Below are positions 7,112-16,305 of a stretch of 64,000 bases of DNA, in pieces. The notes beneath the pieces are model-generated. The model made no database searches. It was not told the origin of the DNA and saw nothing but the letters and a program-made list of their open reading frames with translations. Location: positions 186,001 through 250,000 of the forward strand of contig NZ_NQYC01000001.1 in the NCBI RefSeq assembly GCF_003600835.1. The letters are read 5' to 3'. Positions within the stretch are counted from its first letter, which is position 1, and each line of letters opens with the position of its first letter. This DNA is from Bacillus sp. PK3_68. GTDB taxonomy: Bacteria; Bacillota; Bacilli; Bacillales; Domibacillaceae. A program made the position numbers and the translations under genes.

Positions 7112-8437
7112 ATGGGAAATGGAAAATCAACGGCAAGTTCCCGAAAAGTATTATTTGCTAGTTTGGTGGGTAGTACAATCGAATTTTACGATTTCTTTCT
7201 TTATGGTACTGTAGCAGCACTCGTGTTTAATAAACTGTTTTTTCCTACTCATGACCCATTTGTCAGTTTATTACTTGCTTATGCTTCTTTTGGAGTTACA
7301 TTTTTTATCCGCCCCCTTGGCGGTCTCGTTTTTAGTCATATGGGCGATAAATTCGGTAGAAAAAATACCCTTGTCATCTCACTTCTTTTAATGGGAGTTT
7401 CAACGGTATGTATTGGATTGCTGCCAACTTATCATGCCATCGGAATTTTAGCACCCATTTTGCTTGTATCTTTACGGCTGCTTCAGGGGGTTGCTGTTGG
7501 TGGAGAATGGGGAGGAGCTGTTCTCCTAGCAGTTGAAAATGCACCGAAAGAAAAGCGTGGCTTTTATGGAAGCTTCCCCGCAATGGGAATCCCTCTTGGT
7601 ATGTTACTCGGAACCACTGCTGTGTCATTAGTGAGTTTACTTCCAGAAGAACAGTTTCTATCATGGGGTTGGAGGCTTCCTTTTTTACTAAGTGCGGTTT
7701 TACTCATTACTGGTCTCTGGATACGCCGTGGAATTGAAGAAACATCAGCATTTAGTGAAGAAAAACAAAAAGGTAATGTTGTAAAAATCCCTCTTTTTGA
7801 GACACTGCGATATCATTGGAAAGCTGTCTTAATCTCATTAGGAGCAAAATGTGTGGAAGTGGGTCCATTCTATATTTTTACGACATTTTTTATCTCTTAT
7901 GCTACAGATCACATCGGCTTCTCAAGGACTACAGCATTAAATATCATCACTATCGCCACAGTTGTTACAACATTATCCATTCCAGTCATGGGGAAATTAT
8001 CTGACCTATTCGGCCGTAAACGCATTTTTATGATGGGGGCAGCCGGGATTGCTCTATTTTCTTTTCCATACTATTATTTATTATCATCAGAATCAATCTT
8101 TTGGGCATATGCCGTTTCAATTATTGGTTTAGGAATTTTGTGGTCTGCCATTGCAAGTATCATTGGAACCATGTTCACTGAAATGTTTAGTACGAATGTT
8201 GGATACACGGGAATAACACTTGGCTATCAAGCAGGCTCTGCGTTATTTGGAGGAACTGCTCCAATGATTGCGACTGTTTTGTTAAGTGCTTATCATAATT
8301 CCTGGATTCCTCTCGCTATTTTTATTGCTATCCTTTCAGTCGTTTCTTTTATCTCTGTTACATTCTTACGCGGAACCCAAGTGGTGAATGCTCATGTAGA
8401 TCATTCATTATCTCAGAAAGATACAGTCGCTAAATAA
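7112..8437 (+). CDS. MFS transporter, metabolite:H+ symporter (MHS) family
   Basis: This 12-segment inner-membrane permease has hallmark motifs of the MHS family: STIEFYDFFLYG in helix 1, GDKFGRKNTL in loop 2-3, RLLQGVAVGGEWGGA in helix 4 and GKLSDLFGRKRIF in loop 8-9. MHS members import organic acids, betaines or small aromatic acids with protons. The ATG at 7112 follows GGGGGAATG; an upstream in-frame start at 7040 adds a non-membrane leader without a ribosome site. The location suggests it imports the pathway substrate. The length of 441 residues is normal. Confidence 0.92.
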   Translation: MGNGKSTASSRKVLFASLVGSTIEFYDFFLYGTVAALVFNKLFFPTHDPFVSLLLAYASFGVTFFIRPLGGLVFSHMGDKFGRKNTLVISLLLMGVSTVCIGLLPTYHAIGILAPILLVSLRLLQGVAVGGEWGGAVLLAVENAPKEKRGFYGSFPAMGIPLGMLLGTTAVSLVSLLPEEQFLSWGWRLPFLLSAVLLITGLWIRRGIEETSAFSEEKQKGNVVKIPLFETLRYHWKAVLISLGAKCVEVGPFYIFTTFFISYATDHIGFSRTTALNIITIATVVTTLSIPVMGKLSDLFGRKRIFMMGAAGIALFSFPYYYLLSSESIFWAYAVSIIGLGILWSAIASIIGTMFTEMFSTNVGYTGITLGYQAGSALFGGTAPMIATVLLSAYHNSWIPLAIFIAILSVVSFISVTFLRGTQVVNAHVDHSLSQKDTVAK

Positions 8438-8484
8438 TATAAATTGAAAGAAGTACACCTTTATATATCTGAATATTAGGAATA

Positions 8485-8500
8485 ATGTATGCGCATACAT
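8485..8500. promoter_or_regulatory. 16-bp perfect palindrome before the secreted amidohydrolase
   Basis: ATGTATGCGCATACAT is a perfect palindrome in the 281-base gap between the transporter and the amidohydrolase. Its outer ATGTAT/ATACAT arms match the island operator, with wider spacing. It could be a regulator site or a weak hairpin. Confidence 0.4.
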
Positions 8501-8718
8501 TAAGCGAAGAAGCTTTCAAAGCATTTTTATGGAAATAATTCATAAAATTAAGTGTTCCATTTTCAATCGCAGAAGTTTAGGAACAAGCTATAACTAGAAT
8601 GTGAATGATGATGAAGAAAAAGATCATGAATGTCCATTGTAAGTAGCTAGAAACAAAATAGATTGCATTTCTAAGAGGAAACAGTAAAAAATTTAAAATC
8701 AATTGAAAGGTTTTGATT

Positions 8719-10701
8719 ATGATAAAAAAATATTTGTTCCTTCTATTAATAGTTATCTTTTTTAATTTGGCATTTACAGGGGATACATTAGCGAAGAAAA
8801 AATCGAATCAAGCGGCTGATTTGATTTTTAAAAATGGGGATGTGTACACCGTTGATAAAGATCGAAGTTGGGCGGAAGCAGTTGCGATTAAGGATGACAA
8901 GATTCTCTATGTTGGTGATAACAAGGGGGTTGCAGCTTTCAAAGGCGACAACACCAAAGTGATGAACTTAAAGGGAAAAATGCTTATGCCTGGATTTATT
9001 GATAGCCATAACCATGCGTATCTTATGGCGGAAAGTCTTTTTTGGCTGAGTCTTAATCCTTATACCACTGTAGAAGAACGTCAACAGGCTATCAAGGATT
9101 ATTTAAAGGGACATCTCAATATTAAACAATTACGCGGTGTAGGCTGGGATGAAATTAAACGCGATAGTGAATCCAGAGGGGTCACTCCTAAAGAATTGCT
9201 TGATCAAGTTGTCCCTGATATACCTGCTGTCTTCATTGCAAATAGTCACCATAGTATATTGGTCAACTCAAAGGCACTAGAGATGGCAGGGATAGACGAA
9301 AATACCCCTGATCCGCAGGGAGGAACGATTGAACGTGATCCTAAAACAGGAGAGCCTACAGGGATTTTGCATGAATTTTCCGCCCAAAACCTTGTGATTA
9401 ACGCTCTTCCTCAACCAGATTTTACAGTACAGCAATATAAAGAGACGATCCTAACTTGGCAAAAAATAGCTGCTGAAGATGGAATCACTTCGACATTTGT
9501 ACCGATTCACTATCCAACCGAAAATCTGCTTAAAGCATTTGAAGATCTGGATAATGAGAGAAAATTGACTGTAAGATACGATTTAGGTTTATGGGCTGAT
9601 GAAAACAAAGGAACGGAACAGATTGGAAAATTAAAAGAATTACGCGACAAATATCAAGGAAAATCGTACAGGGTAGATACCATTAAAATATTTGCTGACG
9701 GTGTCGGTGAACACAAACTGGTTTGGGATCAAGATGTTTTAGAGGAGACCGTGGCTGCTTTGGATAAAGAAGGTTTTCGCGTCTATATCCATGCGATTGG
9801 CGATCAGGGATTTTACCCATCTCATAATGCTTTAAGTGCTTTTGAATACGCGGCTGAAGCAAACGGCAAAAGAGATTCCCGTCATGTGATTACCCATATA
9901 GACTGGGTTAAAGAAGATGATGTTACCCGGTTTAAGAATTTGGGAGTCATACCTGCTCCTCAGCCTGCATGGTTTGGTAAAGGCTGGTATCAGGGTGTGA
10001 GTGGCGAGCAGCTGAAGAACCTTAATCGATTGAATAGCTATTTTGAAGCCGGAATACCCGTTGCTTCATCGAGTGATTTTCCTTCAACAGATACTTTTAA
10101 AAGAGATATGTATCCTTTAACGGGATTAGAAGTAGGGATAACAAGATTGGATCCGGACACAACCACTGAAGCCGATCTAAATAAAGTAGCATGGCCTAAG
10201 GAAAAAGCTACTCTCGAGGAGATGATTACAAGCTATACAATTAACGGAGCCCATTTGATTTTCCAAGAAGATGAAAGAGGCTCTATAGAGGTGGGGAAAA
10301 AAGCGGACTTGGTTGTTTTGGACAAAAATCTCTTTGAGATTCCTGTAACGACAATTGGCGAAGCGAAAGTTTTGCTGACTTTGTTCGAAGGGAAAGAAGT
10401 ATTCCGTCATCCTACGCTTATTAACGCACCCTATATAAAAACTCTTGTTGAACAATTCAAAAAGGATGGGGAAATTTCCAATCATGGTGCTGCCCGGTCC
10501 TTGCAGGCCCATTTGGATCAAGCGGTACGTTTGGAAAAACGAGAAGCAGCAGAAAGAGTGGTCAAGCACATGCAAAAGTTTAACGAGTTGCTTGACAAGC
10601 ATAAAAAAAATAAGTGGATATCTGAGAATGCGTATAACACACTTAAAACTCATACAGATTCTTTGATTAAGAAGTGGCAAAAAGATTGCAAGAAAGACTA
10701 G
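8719..10701 (+). CDS. Secreted YtcJ-type amidohydrolase with C-terminal FIMAH-like domain
   Basis: This predicted metal-dependent amidase of the COG1574/YtcJ group carries an export signal: MIKKY then a hydrophobic segment ending near DTLAKKK (residues 1-29). Metal-ligand motifs are visible: GFIDSHNHAYL, the IFADGVGE lysine region, YIHAIGDQ and HVITHIDWV, and DFPSTD. The C-terminal 85 residues (helical, EISNHGAARSLQAHLDQA and KHMQKFNELLDKH) resemble the FIMAH domain found on secreted Bacillus amidases. The total of 660 residues exceeds the usual 530-550 because of that extension. ATG 8719 is placed by GAAAGG upstream. A cytoplasmic, frameshifted paralogue is at 13701. The substrate is unknown, probably an N-acyl or cyclic amide. 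Confidence 0.85.
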   Translation: MIKKYLFLLLIVIFFNLAFTGDTLAKKKSNQAADLIFKNGDVYTVDKDRSWAEAVAIKDDKILYVGDNKGVAAFKGDNTKVMNLKGKMLMPGFIDSHNHAYLMAESLFWLSLNPYTTVEERQQAIKDYLKGHLNIKQLRGVGWDEIKRDSESRGVTPKELLDQVVPDIPAVFIANSHHSILVNSKALEMAGIDENTPDPQGGTIERDPKTGEPTGILHEFSAQNLVINALPQPDFTVQQYKETILTWQKIAAEDGITSTFVPIHYPTENLLKAFEDLDNERKLTVRYDLGLWADENKGTEQIGKLKELRDKYQGKSYRVDTIKIFADGVGEHKLVWDQDVLEETVAALDKEGFRVYIHAIGDQGFYPSHNALSAFEYAAEANGKRDSRHVITHIDWVKEDDVTRFKNLGVIPAPQPAWFGKGWYQGVSGEQLKNLNRLNSYFEAGIPVASSSDFPSTDTFKRDMYPLTGLEVGITRLDPDTTTEADLNKVAWPKEKATLEEMITSYTINGAHLIFQEDERGSIEVGKKADLVVLDKNLFEIPVTTIGEAKVLLTLFEGKEVFRHPTLINAPYIKTLVEQFKKDGEISNHGAARSLQAHLDQAVRLEKREAAERVVKHMQKFNELLDKHKKNKWISENAYNTLKTHTDSLIKKWQKDCKKD

Positions 10702-10736
10702 AGTTACCAAATTGATAGTGAATCAGGTAGTTTGGT

Positions 10737-10767
10737 GGGTCCCATTTGATTAGGGACCCCGTTTTTT
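10737..10767 (+). terminator. Terminator after the secreted amidohydrolase
   Basis: GGGTCCC and GGGACCC pair around a 9-base loop and are followed by CG and a run of six T. Confidence 0.85.
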
Positions 10768-10883
10768 GTGCTTGTAAAGAGACGTCTACAATCACTTCAT
10801 ATCGCTATTGCCTCGCAACTGAAATTGTAAACATTGAGCTTTGATTAGAAATGAGGAGATTAAGCAAAAAGTTATTCCATTTC

Positions 10884-12125
10884 TTATTCTCTGTGGTTCT
10901 CCTCTTTAGCGATGTACCCTTCGAAAATCATACTTTCTTCCTCAACATGATGCTCAATATAGATCCCCGGCTTTTTTACCTCGCCGATTAAAAGAGTCTC
11001 TGTTAGCTGAAATTGATAGTTACTGATATTAACTTTGATAAAATCCTTTTCAAAGTTTTTAAGATAGGCACTCGGATAGAGTTCCTTCATTTTACGTATA
11101 GATTTTGCGCCTTGTTTATAATAAGCGAGGCATCCAATAATTGTGGCATCTTCTTTACAAAGCTTTGTGAGCTTTGCAAGAGGAAAAACATGATTAAATA
11201 GTGCATAGTCGTTGAAGGAAATGCTATCAATAAGATAGTCAACGCTCTTATTTGCCAATGGCAAATGAAGAGACGAGTTGACAATATAAAGGACTTTCAA
11301 AGCTGGATTGATTGAGTCAATTTTCGCCTTCAGCTTCTCGACCATTTCTTGTTTACTGCCGCAAAAGATGTAATAGGCATTCTCCGGTAACAGATGTAAA
11401 TACTTCGGCAGAAATACAAAGGTATCAATGCAAGGTTCCATAACAACTTTATTTTCTAAATCGACATTTTTCAGTTTTTGATAAGTGAAGAGACTGCATT
11501 TTTCAATCACTTTGACGAGTTCAGGGCTTATTTCTTTTACCGTTTTTTGCTCATACAAGTATGCGCTATTTTGAGTGGAGTCATCGAGGTCAGGAGCATA
11601 CAATATGCTTTTATGAACTTCTGCATGATAGCCGCATGTACAATGAATAGAAGCATCGATAATCGAATCATTATCAATCAGTGCGTTTTGAAATTGAAAA
11701 GGACCGGAACAAACAGGGCAACGCAGAAAAGGGATAAACGACAAAGAAAAACCCGTTCCTGGTTTGCTGGTTTCCTTTTGGCGAACGGCATCAATTTTCT
11801 GATCAATTTCTTGTATCGTCGAGTAAAGTTTAGAAATTTCAAAGGAAATTTCTTCTTTTTTTCGTTCAAGCATTTGCATGTAGAGAGCCAAATCTTCATG
11901 GTCACGCAGCAATGTAATCCTTTTTAAATCAATGATTTCCCTGATTTCATTTAATGTAAATTCAAACGATTTTAATTCAGTAATGATTTTCATATCGTCT
12001 TCACATGTTTGATCAAAATCATAATATGTCCCTGTTTTTACAGGTATAAGCAATCCAAGATTCATATAGTAGCGAATCGTATCAATAGATACATTGAATT
12101 TTTTAGCAAATGAACTAATTCTCAT
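10884..12125 (-). CDS. MerR-family regulator fused to a zinc ribbon and methyltransferase-like domain
   Basis: The first 70 residues are a MerR helix-turn-helix (RISSFAKKFNVSIDTIRYYMNLGLL). A coiled coil to about 120 (QMLERKKEEISFEISKLYSTI) follows, as in MerR dimers. Then comes a Cys-rich ribbon, RCPVCSGPF with CTCGYH (about 134-168). The C-terminal 220 residues resemble a SAM-methyltransferase fold (VVMEPCID, KVLYIVNSSLHLPLANKSVDYLID) but without a clear GxGxG loop. The 413-residue length is well above the 120-270 of most MerR proteins. It is transcribed divergently from the APC permease/amidohydrolase pair and likely controls it. Whether the methyltransferase-like part is a ligand sensor or an enzyme cannot be told. 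Confidence 0.82.
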   Translation of the reverse strand: MRISSFAKKFNVSIDTIRYYMNLGLLIPVKTGTYYDFDQTCEDDMKIITELKSFEFTLNEIREIIDLKRITLLRDHEDLALYMQMLERKKEEISFEISKLYSTIQEIDQKIDAVRQKETSKPGTGFSLSFIPFLRCPVCSGPFQFQNALIDNDSIIDASIHCTCGYHAEVHKSILYAPDLDDSTQNSAYLYEQKTVKEISPELVKVIEKCSLFTYQKLKNVDLENKVVMEPCIDTFVFLPKYLHLLPENAYYIFCGSKQEMVEKLKAKIDSINPALKVLYIVNSSLHLPLANKSVDYLIDSISFNDYALFNHVFPLAKLTKLCKEDATIIGCLAYYKQGAKSIRKMKELYPSAYLKNFEKDFIKVNISNYQFQLTETLLIGEVKKPGIYIEHHVEEESMIFEGYIAKEENHRE

Positions 12126-12141
12126 CTTTCACTTCTTTCCT

Positions 12142-12216
12142 GGAGTATACTCCATGCTTTTCGTAAATTTATTTAAAAATACAGATTGACCTCCACCATA
12201 GACAATCTTTTAGTAT
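12142..12216. promoter_or_regulatory. Divergent control region between merR and the permease
   Basis: GGAGTATACTCC (12142-12153) is a perfect 12-bp palindrome just upstream of merR. On the plus strand TTGACC (12186-12191) and TAGTAT (12211-12216) are separated by 19 bases. That overlong spacer is characteristic of promoters activated by MerR-family proteins. Confidence 0.45.
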
Positions 12217-12329
12217 TTATTCGAGATGTTTAAAATTTCAGCCAATTCGCTCAATAAAGGAGGATAAAGATTTTAACTATTATCTTAATTTAACATTAGC
12301 AAAACTTATTACAAGGAAGGGATTTTAAT

Positions 12330-13670
12330 TTGGAAAACACACACATGGAACGCTCACTTACGTTGTTACCACTTATTATGTTTGGAATATCCTTTATGGC
12401 GCTTGGAACGGTATTTAGCACATATGGAATAGCAGCAAAACTAACCCACGGTATGGTTCCTTCTGCTTACATTTTAGCATTGGTTGCAATGTTTTTACAG
12501 CATTAAGTTATGGCAAAATGGCCTCCGCTTATCCAGTAGCTGGTTCTGCTTATACGTATGTGCAGAAATCCATCTCTCCGTTTGCTGGTTTTTTGGTAGG
12601 ATGGAGTATTCTGGTTGACTATTTACTTCTTCCGATGGTCAATTATTTGATTTTTGGTACATTTTTGCATGCCGCTATACCAGGTGTTCCTAAGTTTATT
12701 TGGATTTTGGGGATGATTATCCTAGTTACATTTGTGAATGTGAGAGGAGTCAAACTAGCCACCAAAGTCAATTTTCTTATCAATGCTTTTTCTGCTTTAT
12801 TTATTATTTTATTTTGCTTTTTTCTATCAAATATATGGTTACAAATGAAGGCGCTTTCTCCTTGTTTACATTGACACCATTTTATCAGCCTGAAGCAGGA
12901 TTTTCTGCGGTCATAGCGGGTGCATCGATTCTATGTTTCTCTTTTTAGGATTTGATTCAATTACTACATTCGCGGAAGAAGTTAAGAACCCCACAAAAGT
13001 TCTGCCCAAGGCCATTCTGATTATTACTTTTTCAGGCGGAGCTATCTTTACGCTAGTTGCATACTTAGCGCAGATTGTCTATCCGAATTATGCCTCGTTT
13101 AGTGATCCCGATTCCGCATCATACGTGATCATTCAGTCTGTGGGCGGGAGCCTTTTGGCCTCGTTGTTTATCGTAATGATTTCTATTGGCTGTTTCGGAT
13201 CAGCAATGGTTTCTCAGGCAAGTGTGGGACGTTTGCTTTATTCAATGGGCCGGGATGGGGTATTACCAAAAAGAATTTTCGGCTTTATTCATCCAAAATA
13301 TAAAACACCCTTTAACAATCTGTTAATTGTTAGTGCGATTAGTTTGGCTTCCTTATTTATTAATATGGCAACCGCTACTTCGCTGATCAACTTTGGTGCT
13401 CTTCTCGCTTTCACTTGCGTTAATCTATCCGTGATCGCTCACTTTTATTTGCGACGAAAGGAACGTTCCATTACTGGAATAATTCAATACCTGCTGTTCC
13501 CGATTGTTGGAATGGTTTCGGATGTTTGGCTTCTTTGTAATCTTGCTTCCTATTCTCTGACATTGGGCATCGTGTGGTTTTGTATTGGATTGGTTTATTT
13601 AATGGTGATAACGAAAGCGTTTAAACAAAGACCTCCAGAAATCCAAATGGATTCTGTAGAAAATCTCTAA
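12330..13670 (+). pseudogene. APC-family amino acid/polyamine permease, three frameshifts
   Basis: Joining three reading frames gives a full permease of about 447 residues. It starts at TTG 12330 (after AAGGAAGGGA) with ERSLTLLPLIMFGISFMALG. It continues with SAYPVAGSAYTYVQKSISPF, with GFDSITTFAEEVKNPTKVLP (the conserved APC loop) and with GRLLYSMGRDGVLPK. Each break is a one-base loss: in T5 at 12492-12496, T6 at 12818-12823 and TTT at 12936-12938. Everything else is intact, including the membrane helices. It resembles PuuP-like importers. It may be a sequencing artefact or a recent pseudogene. The divergent merR and the downstream amidohydrolase suggest uptake of that enzyme's substrate or product. 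Confidence 0.82.
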
Positions 13671-13700
13671 TCTTCTATATAAAGAAAGGAAAGATATGAA

Positions 13701-15349
13701 ATGAATGCAGATTTGATCCTAACAGGAAATAAAGTATTTACCGGCCTTGCTGATCACCCGGAAGAGGCAGCAATCGTCATTCAAGGAAATCAAATTATCG
13801 CTGTATGTTCCATTGAAGAAAGTAAGTCTTATGCGGGGAAAGAAACAAAGCAATATGACTTCCATAACCAACTGATTCTCCCAGGGTTCCATGATGCTCA
13901 TCTGCATGTAATGCTTGGCAGCCTTTTTAGCAATTTTAGTGTTGATTTAGCGGAAGCGGCCTCTGAAGAAGAAGCAGCAAAGATGGTGAAGGAATTTGCG
14001 GATAAGAGACCAAATGACGATTGGATTATCGGTAATGGATGGGATAGCGGAAATTGGGAGAAGAAAGAGTTTCCTAGCCGCTTCTCTCTAGATGAGGTTA
14101 TTCCTGATCGTCCGGTTCTGCTTTTTCATGCCGAAGGACACTATGCCTGGGTAAACAGCAAAGCTTTGGAAATTGCCAGAATAACCAGCCAAACAGAGAA
14201 TCCTACCTTTGGAACTATTTTGAAGGACGAACAGGGAGAACCTTCAGGTATGTTAATTGAAACAGCCGTTTCTTTGGTGGCGGATATTGCCCTTGCTTTT
14301 TCTAAAGAAAGACAATATGAGCTGTTGAATGGATTTCTTCAGCAGGCTAAAAGAGAAGGAATCACTTCCGTAAACGATTTGTACGCCCAGCGTGCTCTTG
14401 AAAAGCTGGAAAGTTTTGATACCTTTAAGGAATTTGACGAAGCTGGCCGTCTAACGACCCGTATCCATCTTTACCCTGCTTTGAACGGAGATTTAAATAG
14501 GGTAAAACAATTACGGGAGAGATTTAATTCAGACAAATTAAGATTAGCGGGACTAAAACAATATATTGATGGTGTTATTACCGGTTATACCGCTTATATG
14601 CTTGATCCCTATCTTGATAAACCAGAAACAAAAGGGCATGTCGCTTTTTCGCCGGAAATGATCAAGTCCTGGGTAGTAGAAGCGGACCGAGAGGGTTTTC
14701 AAATTCGCTTTCATGCGATTGGGGATGGAGCGGTTCAGCTAGGATTAGATGCGTTTGAAGAGGCACAAAAAATAAATGGACAGCGGGATTCCCGCCATGC
14801 TTTAGAACATGTCGAAGTCATTAATCCGAATGACCTTTCACGTTTTAAAGAGCTGGGTGTCATTGCATCCATACAGCCTTCTCATCTTGCTTTGATGCCG
14901 AGAGCCAGTGTTACATCCCGTGTGAAGGAGGAAAATTCCCGTATCTCTATACTTGTAAGTCATTGCAAGATGCAGGCGCAGCCCTAGCTTTCGGAACAGA
15001 TTTTCCGATCGCACCGTTGAGCCCTATTCTACAAATTTTTCATGCCGTCACCAGAGTCGATTACACTGGGAAAGACACATGGAATGAGCAAGAACGGGTC
15101 GGGATTGCGGAGGCACTCCGGGCTTATACAAAAGGGGCAGCTTACAGCGTACATCGGGAGAAGGAGCTAGGCACATTGGAGCCAGACAAGCTTGCTGATA
15201 TCGTTGTTCTCGACCATGACCTCTTTGCTGTTCCGCTTGAGAAAATACCTGAAACAAAAGTGAAAATGACCATCATGGACGGTGAAATCGTCTTCACTGA
15301 TCTTGAACAACAAGCAAATGTCGCAACAAACTATGCAATTAAGGAATAA
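13701..15349 (+). pseudogene. Cytoplasmic YtcJ-type amidohydrolase, one frameshift
   Basis: The intact reading would be about 549 residues of the COG1574 amidohydrolase group: LPGFHDAHLHVMLGS (metal site), KQYIDGVITG, RFHAIGDGA, ALEHVEVI and, after the shift, FGTDFPIAPLSP and LDHDLFAVP. No signal peptide is present, unlike the paralogue at 8719. Frame continuity breaks in A4 at 14932-14935, where one extra A would restore FPYLYTCKSLQDAGA. The two halves otherwise show no decay. It starts 31 bases after the permease stop with its own AAAGGAAAG site and is likely cotranscribed. Confidence 0.85.
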
Positions 15350-15831
15350 TAAAGAGCGCCACATCGCTATTAAGCTGATAGTTTCTTGTATTTCAAAAAA
15401 AGCCTGTCCTTTATTTTAGAGAAAGAACAAAAGCTGAAAATAAGCCTCATGAACAAACTAAAACGGATAGATCTTTAGAAATGCAGATTCTATCTTTTTA
15501 AATAGAGAAGTGATTGCTGTGAACAAGAACTCAAGTGATGGAATTGTAACGGTAAAGGGAAAGAATGCACAAGCTGCCAAACTGCAGAGGTATATTTTAA
15601 AAAAATTCTAACAATTTATTGACTTATGAATTCAGTGTTATGTACAATGTATACATAAAGCTGAATTGAAGTTAAAAAGCATATAAGGGGGGCACACAAA
15701 AATAGCATCTCTGCCAGTCAATTTATATTTGAAGAATCTCTGTGAGCAGAATTATATAACCTAAAGTCTAATAGAAAGTCATGCTTTCTTAGTAAATGCA
15801 AATTTAAATAGATGGTAAGGAGGAATAAACA
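15350..15831. other. Intergenic region with operator-bearing promoter
   Basis: Of these 482 bases the last 215 carry the promoter/operator at 15619-15656 and a long AT-rich leader. A short frame at 15520-15611 (GTG, 30 codons) lacks a recognisable ribosome site and may be a gene remnant. Nothing else is seen. Confidence 0.5.
15619..15656 (+). promoter_or_regulatory. Promoter and GntR-type operator of the cupin/flavin reductase unit
   Basis: TTGACT (15619-15624), an 18-base spacer and TACAAT (15643-15648) form the promoter. ATGTATACAT (15647-15656) is a perfect palindrome overlapping its downstream edge, and TTATGTACA (15638-15646) repeats a half of the gntR operator. The 12-base block TTGACTTATGAA is identical to the gntR promoter. 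Confidence 0.62.
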
Positions 15832-16176
15832 TTGCCAAAACAAGAACTTGAATTTACTAGTTATACAAAATTCGAAGTAGAACATTTCGAAAATGTTAAA
15901 GGATTATCTCAAAGAGTGATTGCTGAAGATCCGGAGAGTAGAGTGGCAACTCGTATTTTACAATTTGAGCCTAACACAGATACATCACCAAATGGAGTGC
16001 AAATTCATGACTTTTGGGAAGAGCTGATCATCATCGAGGGTTCAATTATTGATTTGCAATTAAACGAAGAATTTACAGAAGGAATGGTTGCTACCCGTCC
16101 CCCGGGCATGAAACATGGTCCTTGGAAATCGCCAAAGGGATGCAAGATTTTTGAAGTCCGTTATTACACTACATAA
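15832..16176 (+). CDS. Single-domain cupin, homologue of the tandem cupin
   Basis: The 114 residues match one repeat of the protein at 5096: ELEFTSYTKFE, ATRILQFEPNTDTSPNGVQ, IHDFWEELIIIEGS and RPPGMKHGPWKSPKGCK. The likely metal ligands (His and Glu in motif 1, His in motif 2) are retained. A TTG start follows AAGGAGGA at normal spacing. It is the first gene after the operator-controlled promoter and precedes the flavin reductase by about 130 bases. The function is probably a partner or variant of the tandem cupin in the same pathway (inference). Confidence 0.82.
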   Translation: MPKQELEFTSYTKFEVEHFENVKGLSQRVIAEDPESRVATRILQFEPNTDTSPNGVQIHDFWEELIIIEGSIIDLQLNEEFTEGMVATRPPGMKHGPWKSPKGCKIFEVRYYTT

Positions 16177-16305
16177 AGCCGACTACATTATCTCTTCAAA
16201 TGGACAGGTAGGTAATATGAAAAGATTGATAGTTACATTTTTAAATCAGGTAACTTCTATGAAATCATCTCAATATCATTTAAATTTTAAGGAGGCAATC
16301 AACTG

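Noticed and set aside
10177-10710. 177-codon antisense frame in the secreted amidohydrolase
   Set aside because: It lies wholly opposite an unambiguous coding region and resembles no known protein.
12330-15349. Treating each fragment of the permease and amidohydrolase as separate genes
   Set aside because: Reading frames join into single conserved proteins with one-base shifts, and internal fragment starts have no ribosome sites.
15520-15611. 30-codon GTG frame before the cupin promoter
   Set aside because: No convincing ribosome site and no homologue recognised.
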